From contig JABSSB010000043.1 of assembly GCA_013214715.1 (NCBI GenBank), forward strand, positions 1 through 16,310: DNA of 16,310 nt, given 5' to 3'. Below the pieces are notes generated by a model. It was not told where the DNA came from. It did no database searches and saw only the letters and a program-made list of their open reading frames with translations. Numbering within the stretch: position 1 is the first letter of the stretch; each line of letters starts with the position of its first letter. The position numbers and the translations under genes are program-made. This DNA comes from Paracoccaceae bacterium (GTDB lineage Bacteria > Pseudomonadota > Alphaproteobacteria > Rhodobacterales > Rhodobacteraceae). This document shows positions 7,175 through 13,855 of the stretch, one piece after another.

Positions 7175-9172
7175 TTACGGTTTGGAGAATTCGCCGCCCT
7201 GTGCGGCCTCGGTCTCGGCTTGGACATCATCGAGCGTTGGCGGCGACCAAGCCCGTTCGACACGGGCGGAATAGGCTTTCTTCTCACCGCGCAATTCAGC
7301 CTCTTGCTGTGCGGCGATCTCTTTCACGCGCCGCACATATTCTTTGTTCTGATGGCCCGGCAAAGACGGGTCGTAAACCGGCGCCAAAGCTGCCAATGCC
7401 TTGCGGTCGGCGCTCGCGAATTCCTTTGAACGGCGCTGCGCGTCATAAGGATGCACGCCCATGCCTTCCATGGCCGATCGCCCGGCCCTGACCGCGCTGT
7501 CGAAGGTGTCTCGAATGATGTCGCGGCATCCCGCGGCATAAAGCTCGTAGACATGATGGCGATCGACAGCGCGCGAGACGATATAGACATCAGGATGGTT
7601 GGTCGAGACATGGCGCACCAATTCGGTCGCCTGTTCGCGGCCATCAATGGCCACGACAAGCATCCGGGCACTGTCGATCCCGGCGGCATGTAGCATGTCC
7701 GGCCGCGTGGCATCTCCAAAGAAGACCTTGATCCCAAAGGTGCGCAGCATCTCCAATTGGCGCGAGTCGTGATCAAGAACCACGGTCTGAAACCCCTGAC
7801 CCAGCAGCATCCGGTTCACGATCCCACCAAAGCGCCCGTGGCCTGCAATGATGATGGTTCCGCCTTCGTCGATCTCGTCCGGCTCGGCGGTTTGGGCCTT
7901 GGCATAGCGCGGCGCGATAAAACGATCGTAAAAGATAAACAGCCCCGGTGTCAGCATCATCGAAAGCGCCACCACCAAAAGTAGCATATCCGCAATCTCA
8001 CGCGGGAGGACATTGTTGGCCAGCGTGAAGGAAATCAGGACAAAGCCGAACTCTCCCGCCTGTGCCAGACCAAGCGAGAACAGCCACCTGTCGGACCCTT
8101 CGACGCGGAAGATCATCGCCAGCACAAACAGCACCCCGGCTTTGATTGCGACCATGCCAATGGTCAGCGCGAGAACCGTCAGCAGATTGCTGCCCAGCAG
8201 GCCAAAGTCGATTGCCGCACCGACGGTGATGAAAAAGACGCCCAACAACAGTCCTTTGAACGGGGCGATATCGCTTTCCAGCTCATGCCGGTATTCGCTA
8301 TTGGCCAAAACCACACCCGCCAGAAACGCGCCCAGAGCGGGCGACAGTCCAACGGCTGTCATCAGCACGGCAATGCCGATGACCATGGCCAAAGCGGTGG
8401 CGGTGAACAACTCGCGCAGCTTGGCCGTGTCAACAAAGCGGAAGATCGGACGCGTTAAATAAGACCCACCCACGACAACAATGCCAATGGCCGCCAGCGT
8501 GACCACAGCCCGCAGCCAGCCCGGCAAAGCATCGACCAGATTGATCGACCAGCCATGCTCATCACCATGCGCATCGCCATTTTCGTCACTATGGCCGTCG
8601 CCATGTGCGTCGCCATGCGCCGCGCCATGCCCGCCATCATGGGCCAGATCGGCCAATTCCGGCAGCGCCAGCAAGGGCAACAGCGCCAGCATCGGAATGA
8701 CCGCAATGTCCTGAAACAGCAGCACGGCAAAGCTGGCCTGCCCGCCATCAGATTTCATCAATCCTTTTTCACCCAAGGTCTGAAGCACAATCGCCGTGGA
8801 ACTGAGCGTCAGGATCAGACCAATGGCCAGCGATACGGTCCAAGGCTGGCCCAGCAACATGACCACCCCCATGATCAAGGCCGCCGTCACAGCCACCTGC
8901 AAACCGCCCAGCCCCAGTAGCCGCGTCCGCATATGCCAAAGCATCTTTGGCTCAAGCTCAAGCCCGACTAGAAACAGCATCATCACCACGCCAAATTCGG
9001 CAATATGCTGGATCGCGACCACATCGACGCCCAGCCACGCCAGAAGCGGCCCAAGCAAGATGCCCGCGATCAGATACCCCAGCACCGAGCCCAGCCCCAG
9101 ACGCGAGGCGATGGGCACCATGATGATCCCGGCGGTGAGAAACAGAAAGGACAGGAGGAGCAGGCTATCCAT
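7175..9172 (-). CDS. CPA2-family (KefB/KefC-type) cation/H+ antiporter with TrkA-N domain
   Basis: A 665-residue inner-membrane protein. Residues 1-420 are about 12 hydrophobic helices with CPA2/Kef hallmarks: 'LFLVGLELEP' (67-75), 'LLFQDIAVIPM' (151-161), 'ALGAFLAGVVLANSEYRHELE' (279-299), 'PFKGLLLGVFF' (304-314) and 'LAQAGEFGFVL' (369-379). Residues 438-560 form a cytoplasmic RCK/TrkA-N Rossmann domain starting 'IIIAGHGRFGG'. A charged tail (580-665) follows. In E. coli, KefC releases K+ when glutathione adducts bind the RCK domain. The ATG at 9172 has GTGGGGAG upstream; the frame extends only to a GTG at 9187. The gene overlaps the upstream KefF-like gene by 8 nt, which supports a KefF-KefC system. 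Residues 178-206 form a His/Asp/Gly-rich loop between membrane segments that is not in classical KefC. Confidence 0.9.
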   Translation of the reverse strand: MDSLLLLSFLFLTAGIIMVPIASRLGLGSVLGYLIAGILLGPLLAWLGVDVVAIQHIAEFGVVMMLFLVGLELEPKMLWHMRTRLLGLGGLQVAVTAALIMGVVMLLGQPWTVSLAIGLILTLSSTAIVLQTLGEKGLMKSDGGQASFAVLLFQDIAVIPMLALLPLLALPELADLAHDGGHGAAHGDAHGDGHSDENGDAHGDEHGWSINLVDALPGWLRAVVTLAAIGIVVVGGSYLTRPIFRFVDTAKLRELFTATALAMVIGIAVLMTAVGLSPALGAFLAGVVLANSEYRHELESDIAPFKGLLLGVFFITVGAAIDFGLLGSNLLTVLALTIGMVAIKAGVLFVLAMIFRVEGSDRWLFSLGLAQAGEFGFVLISFTLANNVLPREIADMLLLVVALSMMLTPGLFIFYDRFIAPRYAKAQTAEPDEIDEGGTIIIAGHGRFGGIVNRMLLGQGFQTVVLDHDSRQLEMLRTFGIKVFFGDATRPDMLHAAGIDSARMLVVAIDGREQATELVRHVSTNHPDVYIVSRAVDRHHVYELYAAGCRDIIRDTFDSAVRAGRSAMEGMGVHPYDAQRRSKEFASADRKALAALAPVYDPSLPGHQNKEYVRRVKEIAAQQEAELRGEKKAYSARVERAWSPPTLDDVQAETEAAQGGEFSKP
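8552..8644 (-). repeat. Degenerate short repeat encoding a His/Asp/Gly-rich loop
   Basis: Within the antiporter gene, codons 177-207 repeat units like GGCGACGCACATGGC, giving 'HGDAHGDGHSD…HGDEHG' with seven histidines (H178, 182, 186, 190, 194, 202, 206). The near-identical units on the DNA point to slippage or unit duplication as the origin. Confidence 0.75.
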
Positions 9173-9785
9173 CGGCACGCTCCCCACACAGGATTGTCAA
9201 ATCAGCGGCGCGCACGACCTCACGCTGTCGGGCGGCTTCGAAATCATAAGTATCCTCCCGGATCGACTGGATCAAAGATGCAAAACCATGAGCATGGTCA
9301 GACAACGCGTGATCTTCGGCAGCGCGCAGCGCTCCATAGAGCACATAAGGCGTTTCAAAACTCATTTTGCACAGCCGCGCTGTCTGCTCCATCGGCGTCA
9401 GAAAGGTCCGCAACGGAAAATGCTGATAGCCTTCGGCGGTATAAGCGTCTTCGGCGCCCGCCGCGGTGACGGCCAGCATCATCTGCTTGCCTTCAAGCGC
9501 GGTGCCGCCCGCGCCATAGGCAAAGCCATGTTCGAGCGTGATATCAAACCATTCCTTGATGATCGCCGGGCTGGAATACCAAAACAGCGGGAACTGAAAC
9601 AGGATCACGTCATGATCCAAAAGCCGCGCCTGCTCTCGATCAGCATCAATGTCAAAGCGCGGGTAGTCCTGATACAGGTCGACCCATGTCACACCGTCAA
9701 TCCAACGCGCGGCGCGGGCCATGGCCTTGTTGGCCCGCGAATGTCGTGGCGCTGGATGGGCGTGATATACAAGCAGACGTGACAT
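9165..9785 (-). CDS. NAD(P)H-dependent flavodoxin-fold oxidoreductase, KefF-like ancillary protein
   Basis: A 206-residue protein of the flavodoxin-2/NQO family. The start 'MSRLLVYHAHP' is the first strand and FMN phosphate loop; 'FQFPLFWYSSPAIIKEWFD' matches the family signature (usually HPLYWYS.PA.LKEW.D). 'TAAGAEDAYTAEGYQHFPL' corresponds to the region beside the flavin. KefF binds KefC, is needed for full antiport activity, and reduces quinones. ATG 9785 is chosen because AAGGGA lies 7 nt upstream; the six extra upstream codons have no ribosome site. The gene ends 8 nt inside the antiporter gene, so production of the two is coupled. A promoter for the pair probably lies in the T-rich 9786-9842 gap. 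Confidence 0.85.
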   Translation of the reverse strand: MSRLLVYHAHPAPRHSRANKAMARAARWIDGVTWVDLYQDYPRFDIDADREQARLLDHDVILFQFPLFWYSSPAIIKEWFDITLEHGFAYGAGGTALEGKQMMLAVTAAGAEDAYTAEGYQHFPLRTFLTPMEQTARLCKMSFETPYVLYGALRAAEDHALSDHAHGFASLIQSIREDTYDFEAARQREVVRAADLTILCGERADG

Positions 9786-9842
9786 CCGCGCTTCCCTTAA
9801 CAAGACCGAATGAAAAAATTAGGCAAAACCAAGCCAAAGCAA

Positions 9843-9859
9843 CAGAGGGTCATCCTCTG
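9843..9859 (-). terminator. Hairpin terminator after hemF
   Basis: Minus strand CAGAGG, loop ATGAC, CCTCTG is a perfect 6-bp stem starting 7 nt after the hemF stop. It is followed by a T-rich run (TTGCTTTGGCTTGGTTTTG). It should end the clpS-to-hemF transcript before the kefF-like gene. Confidence 0.6.
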
Positions 9860-9866
9860 GGCTGGT

Positions 9867-10760
9867 TCACACCCATTTCGCCAGCGGTGGCAAGCTCATT
9901 AACACGGCATTGGCGTCATGCCCGGTTTCCAGGCCGAATTTGGTGCCGCGATCATAAACGAGGTTGTATTCAGCATAGAGGCCGCGATGGACAAGCTGTG
10001 TGTCCTTGTCAGCGTCGGTCCAATCCTGCACGCGCCGCTTTTCGATCAGAGGGACAAAGGCGGGCAGAAACGCCCGTCCGATATCCTGCGTCAGGGCGAA
10101 ATCTGTCGCCCAGTTGCCGGTACAGTGGTCATCCATGAATATCCCGCCGACGCCGCGCGCACGATTGCGATGCGGGATGAAGAAATACTCATCCGCCCAC
10201 TCTTTCAGTCGCGGGTAGAACTCTGCGCCATGCGGATCAAGATGCACCTTTTGGGTGGCGTGGAAATGCGCGGTGTCTTCGTCATATTCCAGGCATGGAT
10301 TCAGATCCGAGCCGCCGCCAAACCACCAGGCATGAGGCGTCCAAAACATGCGCGTATTCATATGAACGGCCGGGCAATGCGGGTTTTGCATGTGGGCCAC
10401 CAGCGAAATCCCCGATGCCCAAAAGCGTGGATCATCCTTCATCCCCGGCAGGCCCTTGCGAGCCATCATCGCAGCCTGCGCGCGCTCACCCAGCGTGCCA
10501 TAAACGGTCGAGACATTGACACCGACCTTTTCAAAGACGCGCCCGCCGCGCATCACGCTCATCAAGCCGCCCCCCGCATCGCTCCCATCGGGGGCAGAGC
10601 GGCGGGTCTCGGTCACTTCGAACCGGGCGGGCGCGGCTTCGCTCAGCGGGCCATCGGCGTGGCTGTCTTCCAGCGTTTCAAACGCAGCAACGATCTGGTC
10701 GCGCAAGTCGCGGAACCATGCGGACGCCGTGTCTTTTTCGGTTTGAAACGCGTCTGTCAT
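9867..10760 (-). CDS. hemF: Oxygen-dependent coproporphyrinogen III oxidase HemF
   Basis: A 297-residue enzyme that oxidatively decarboxylates coproporphyrinogen III to protoporphyrinogen IX using O2 in haem (and, where present, bacteriochlorophyll) synthesis. Family signatures are clear: 'GGGLMSVMRGGRVFEKVGVNVSTVYG' region (about 63-88), 'NPHCPAVHMNTRMF' (126-139) with the conserved His133, 'WWFGGGSDLNP' (145-155), 'NRARGVGGIFMDD' (199-211) and the C-terminal 'GLETGHDANAVLMSLPP'. Length is normal. I prefer ATG 10760, with AAGGGC 7 nt upstream. An in-frame ATG at 10796 overlaps the SDR stop as TGATG but lacks a ribosome site; it would add 12 residues. It is the last gene of the clpS / rsmC / SDR / hemF run. 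Confidence 0.95.
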   Translation of the reverse strand: MTDAFQTEKDTASAWFRDLRDQIVAAFETLEDSHADGPLSEAAPARFEVTETRRSAPDGSDAGGGLMSVMRGGRVFEKVGVNVSTVYGTLGERAQAAMMARKGLPGMKDDPRFWASGISLVAHMQNPHCPAVHMNTRMFWTPHAWWFGGGSDLNPCLEYDEDTAHFHATQKVHLDPHGAEFYPRLKEWADEYFFIPHRNRARGVGGIFMDDHCTGNWATDFALTQDIGRAFLPAFVPLIEKRRVQDWTDADKDTQLVHRGLYAEYNLVYDRGTKFGLETGHDANAVLMSLPPLAKWV

Positions 10761-10795
10761 GGTCTTGCCCTTCGCTGCAGAAACTGTCTGTCCCA

Positions 10796-11599
10796 TCAGT
10801 GCGCGGGCGCGGCCACGGGGTCAAGCAATGTGCGCCCCCCATCTAGTGTCATGATCTGACCCGTCATGAACCGCGACGCGTCCGAGGCCAAAAACTGCGC
10901 TGCATCAGCCAGTTCAGACGGAGCCGCGATGCGATTGAGCGGCGTATGCGTTTCGATATCCTGCCGGTAATCGCGATTGTCCTTGAGCGTCAATTTCAAC
11001 GACGCCGACATGACCGACCCCAACGCCACTGCATTGACCCGGATGCGGTACGGGGCAAGAGCCACGGCCAGGGAGCGGGTCATCTGATCCAAGGCTGCCG
11101 TCGACACCGAATAGGCCATCAAATCCGGATGCGTCCGCCGCGCCGCGATGGAACTGAGATTGATGATCGACCCGATAGGGCCATCGTCCTCGCGTCCTTC
11201 GGCCTGTTTGATCATGCGTTTGGCCACTGCCTGGCTCAGCCGCAGGGCGGGCATCAGGTTTTGCTGCAAGAGTGCTTCGACGGTGCTATCTTCGGGGTCC
11301 AGAGGGTCAGATGGCATCACTTGCCGGGCTCCGTTGATCAGAACATCGACCTCATCAAAGGCGTCCAGCGTGGCCGAGAGCAGATTGGCGATGGTCAGCC
11401 TTTCGCGCAGATCACCTGCAAAGTGGCGAATATTGCCTTCATCGGCACGTTCCCCCAATTCCGCGATCAGGGCTTTTTCGTCCATATCGGCAAACATCAC
11501 ATTCGCGCCCTTGTCGGCAAACTGTTTGCCGATGGCCAGGCCAATGCCGCTGGCAGCACCGGTTACGATGGCAGTCTTGCCTGCAATGGAAAAGGACAT
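10796..11599 (-). CDS. Short-chain dehydrogenase/reductase-fold protein lacking the catalytic lysine
   Basis: A 267-residue classical SDR by fold: 'TGAASGIG' (13-20) binds the dinucleotide, 'FADMD' (36-40) with an acidic residue after strand 2 favours NAD(H), and 'DGGRTLLD' closes the fold. Active-site Ser150 and Tyr163 are spaced as usual, but the YxxxK motif reads Y163-S-V-S-T167, so the catalytic Lys is Thr. The usual NNAG is changed to 'INGA' (88-91). The reading frame is intact and AGGAG precedes ATG 11599. The gene lies 24 nt after the methyltransferase and 35 nt before hemF on the same strand. It may bind a dinucleotide or partner without dehydrogenase activity; I cannot name a substrate. 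Confidence 0.88.
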   Translation of the reverse strand: MSFSIAGKTAIVTGAASGIGLAIGKQFADKGANVMFADMDEKALIAELGERADEGNIRHFAGDLRERLTIANLLSATLDAFDEVDVLINGARQVMPSDPLDPEDSTVEALLQQNLMPALRLSQAVAKRMIKQAEGREDDGPIGSIINLSSIAARRTHPDLMAYSVSTAALDQMTRSLAVALAPYRIRVNAVALGSVMSASLKLTLKDNRDYRQDIETHTPLNRIAAPSELADAAQFLASDASRFMTGQIMTLDGGRTLLDPVAAPAH

Positions 11600-11623
11600 G
11601 ATCAGCTCCTGTCTGTCAGCGGC

Positions 11624-12583
11624 TCATCGGGTTCGGATCGGGCGGGCCGCCCGGATGATCTTGTAGCGCCCATCCCCGCCTGTCTCGACGACGTCGCGGA
11701 AGAGGGCGCGCAGATGCTCTTCATACGGAAGGTGACGATTGGCCACCAACCACATCACGCCAGATGGGGCGAGCACGCGTGACGCTGTTGCCAAGAAAGC
11801 ACGGCCCAGCGCCGGGTCCGCTGCACGAGAGCTGTGAAAGGGCGGGTTCGCAACCACAGCGTCTAGCAACTCGGGCGTTTCCCAACGGGTCGCGTCAGCC
11901 CAGTGGAACTGTGCCCTTGGGTCACGCACATTTTGCTGAGCACACTCCAGTGCGGTCGCATCGGCCTCGACCAGATACAGGCTTTCCACGCTATTGCGTG
12001 TCAGGATCTGCGCCGACAGATAGCCCCAGCCCGCACCCAGATCTGCCACCCGGCGACCCAGCTTGTCGGGCAGCGCCTCGGCCAACAGGCGCGATCCCGG
12101 ATCAATGCTGTCAGCAGAAAACACGCCAGCGCGCGTTTCAAACCCATCAACATGCTGCGGGGTGGCGCGCCAGTCGGAAAAATCGCCTCTATCACACCAA
12201 AACAGTTTTCCATGCGCTTTGTTGATCGGGCCAATGACCTCTGCACGGCTGCGCATCGCCTTCAACATCGAATCGACACCATCGGTTTTGGCGCCGTCCA
12301 CAATGATCCGGCCCTGCGCCCGAGAGATCAAATCGCGAGCGAGGTCCTTGGCGCGCGGCAGGAAGATCAGGGTCGCGCCAATGCCCTCCGGCATTGTCGT
12401 GGCACAGGTCCAGCCTAGTGCGGAAAAGCGATCATGAACGGGTTTTTGCGGGCTCACAATCACGCATCGCACTGGATCAAGCGTCGACAAATCTGTCTCG
12501 ACCGACGGGCCGACGATAGCCACCTGCCCATCGTCGGGAAGGGTCAAGCCAGCCTCCAGCGCCAATGCCAACCGCACCGTCAT
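11624..12583 (-). CDS. Class I SAM-dependent methyltransferase, RsmC-like
   Basis: A 319-residue two-domain protein with the build of the 16S rRNA guanine-N2 methyltransferase RsmC. The N-terminal half is a degenerate methyltransferase-like domain with 'IIVDGAKTDGVDSMLKAM' (93-110). The C-terminal catalytic domain has 'VFSADSIDPGSRLLAEALP' (154-172), the SAM-binding 'DLGAGWGYLSAQI' (181-193) and the catalytic 'NPPFH' (246-250), as expected for exocyclic amino methylation of guanine. E. coli RsmC modifies G1207; RlmG, its relative, modifies 23S rRNA, so the exact target is not proven here. The start ATG 12583 lies 7 nt after clpS; the nearest purine-rich ribosome site (AGGAAG) is rather far upstream, which suggests coupling to clpS translation. 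Confidence 0.82.
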   Translation of the reverse strand: MTVRLALALEAGLTLPDDGQVAIVGPSVETDLSTLDPVRCVIVSPQKPVHDRFSALGWTCATTMPEGIGATLIFLPRAKDLARDLISRAQGRIIVDGAKTDGVDSMLKAMRSRAEVIGPINKAHGKLFWCDRGDFSDWRATPQHVDGFETRAGVFSADSIDPGSRLLAEALPDKLGRRVADLGAGWGYLSAQILTRNSVESLYLVEADATALECAQQNVRDPRAQFHWADATRWETPELLDAVVANPPFHSSRAADPALGRAFLATASRVLAPSGVMWLVANRHLPYEEHLRALFRDVVETGGDGRYKIIRAARPIRTR

Positions 12584-12590
12584 CGGTGGA

Positions 12591-12932
12591 TCAGTCTTCC
12601 TTTTCCATGGTGCATTGCAGCGGATGCTGGTGGCGGCGCGCGAAATCCATCACCTGCCCAACTTTGGTTTCTGCAATTTCATGGCTGAACACACCCACAA
12701 CGGCAACGCCTTTCTTGTGCACGGTCAGCATGATTTCAAAGGCCTGCGCATGGGTCATGCCAAAAAAGCGTTCCAGCACATGCACGACAAATTCCATCGG
12801 CGTGTAATCGTCATTCAGCAGCAGCACCTTGTAAAGAGGCGGCCGCGCGGTTTTCGGGCGCGTTTCGACAACAACGGACGTGTCGCCATCTTCGTCCTTC
12901 TTGTCGGACATATGCCAGGTCATCTGCTTCAT
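12591..12932 (-). CDS. clpS: ATP-dependent Clp protease adaptor ClpS
   Basis: A 113-residue adaptor that binds N-end-rule substrates and delivers them to ClpA-ClpP. The core is unmistakable: 'YKVLLLNDDYTPMEFVVHVLERFF' (34-57), with N40 and D41 of the N-degron pocket, 'MLTVHKKGVAVVGVFSHEIAETK' (68-90) with the pocket His72, and 'HPLQCTMEKED' at the end. The flexible N-terminal tail, needed to act on ClpA, is rich in Lys and Asp. The frame is open to 13019, but the TTATATAA promoter element at 12973-12980 would fall inside a longer reading frame, so ATG 12932, 12923 or 12911 are the candidates. None has a strong ribosome site; I chose the first. It is the first gene of the minus-strand run through hemF. 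Confidence 0.95.
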   Translation of the reverse strand: MKQMTWHMSDKKDEDGDTSVVVETRPKTARPPLYKVLLLNDDYTPMEFVVHVLERFFGMTHAQAFEIMLTVHKKGVAVVGVFSHEIAETKVGQVMDFARRHQHPLQCTMEKED

Positions 12933-12952
12933 CTTCTGAAAGTCTCTGCTTC

Positions 12953-12981
12953 GCCTCTCGAAAGCATGGCTGTTATATAAT
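12953..12981. promoter_or_regulatory. Divergent promoter element between clpS and the HAD gene
   Basis: The 89-nt gap between two divergent starts contains the palindrome TTATATAA (12973-12980), which reads as a near-perfect TATAAT -10 box (12976-12981) on the plus strand and as a TATATAA-type -10 on the minus strand. It lies about 41 nt from each start codon (12932 and 13022). No consensus -35 is obvious on either side. It probably serves both genes. Confidence 0.55.
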
Positions 12982-13021
12982 GCAAAGGCACAAAGTGAAA
13001 AGACCGGGGATTCACGCAAAT

Positions 13022-13726
13022 ATGGGTCAAAGGATCACGACCATCGGGTTCGACGCTGATGACACGCTGTGGCATAACGAACGCTTTTTCCAGATGACGC
13101 AGGCCCATTTCACCGATCTGCTAAAAAACTATGCCGAGCCCGATCATCTTGCAGATCGCCTTTTGGCGGCCGAACGTCGCAATCTTGACCACTATGGCTA
13201 CGGTATCAAAGGCTTCATGCTCTCGATGATCGAAACCGCCATCGAAGTGACCGATGAAAAGGTGCCAGCCCCGGTGATTGCCGAGATCTTAGCCGCCGGG
13301 CAAGAGATGCTGTCGCATCCCATCGAATTGCTCCCCCATGCGATCGAGGCCGTCGAAGCCCTGACCGCGACACATCGCATTGTCTTGATCACAAAGGGCG
13401 ATCTGCTCGATCAGGAGCGCAAGCTTGCGCTGTCGGGTCTGGGCGATCACTTCGATGGCGTTGAAATCGTCTCCGAAAAGACGCCCCAGGTTTACACCGA
13501 CATTTTCGCTCGCCACGGCCATGGGGCGGATGCTGCTCTGATGGCTGGCAATTCCATACGCTCGGACATCTTGCCGGTTTTGGAGGCTGGTGGCTGGGCG
13601 GTGCATGTGCCGCATGATCTGACCTGGGAGTTGGAACGCGCCGACCATCCCGTCAACGCGCCACGGTTTCGCGAAGTCCCGGATCTGGGCGCCTTGCCGG
13701 ATCTCGTGGCCCGGTTAGAGGATTAG
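13022..13726 (+). CDS. HAD-family hydrolase
   Basis: A 234-residue haloacid-dehalogenase-superfamily phosphatase. Motif I is 'GFDADDTLWHN' with nucleophile D11 and acid/base D13. Motif II is 'LITKGD' (T124), motif III is K153 in 'SEKT', and motif IV is 'GNSIRSD' (176-182). Residues 20-100 form an alpha-helical cap of the C1 type. The substrate cannot be told from sequence; relatives include nucleotidases and small phosphometabolite phosphatases. I chose ATG 13022 over an upstream in-frame ATG at 12980, because the latter lies inside the -10 element and the family starts just before motif I. It is transcribed divergently from clpS. Confidence 0.88.
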   Translation: MGQRITTIGFDADDTLWHNERFFQMTQAHFTDLLKNYAEPDHLADRLLAAERRNLDHYGYGIKGFMLSMIETAIEVTDEKVPAPVIAEILAAGQEMLSHPIELLPHAIEAVEALTATHRIVLITKGDLLDQERKLALSGLGDHFDGVEIVSEKTPQVYTDIFARHGHGADAALMAGNSIRSDILPVLEAGGWAVHVPHDLTWELERADHPVNAPRFREVPDLGALPDLVARLED

Positions 13727-13855
13727 GCACAGCCTTGTAATCTTTGGCCGAAATTAAGCCTCATTGTTTATTTTGCGAATCGTATGTGCTAGCGTCGCGT
13801 CAAGAACAGAGGCGACCAGCCGGAAAACCGGCGGCGCGAGGCAGAAAACAGGCAG
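13727..13855 (+). other. Leader region before the D-Ala-D-Ala carboxypeptidase gene
   Basis: This 129-nt gap has an AT-rich start. A possible promoter is TTGTTT (13764-13769), 17 nt, TGCTAGCGT; the match to consensus is poor. A hairpin GCCGG-AAAA-CCGGC (13819-13832) follows, and then a purine-rich stretch ending in AACAGGCAG directly before the TTG start. The leader may have a regulatory role together with the hairpin inside the first codons. Confidence 0.35.

Noticed and set aside
8552..8644. CRISPR-like short repeats
   Set aside because: The units are degenerate, in frame, about 12-15 nt and without spacers; they encode the His-rich loop of the antiporter.
8796..9782. Plus-strand 328-codon open frame
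   Set aside because: Antisense to the kefC-like and kefF-like genes; no ribosome site and low-complexity Arg/Ser/Pro content.
12980..13021. N-terminal extension of the HAD hydrolase from ATG 12980
   Set aside because: The codon lies within the -10 element; ATG 13022 directly precedes the conserved first strand and motif I.
13819..13855. Possible known riboswitch in the carboxypeptidase leader
   Set aside because: Only one short hairpin is present; I see no conserved core of any riboswitch class I know.
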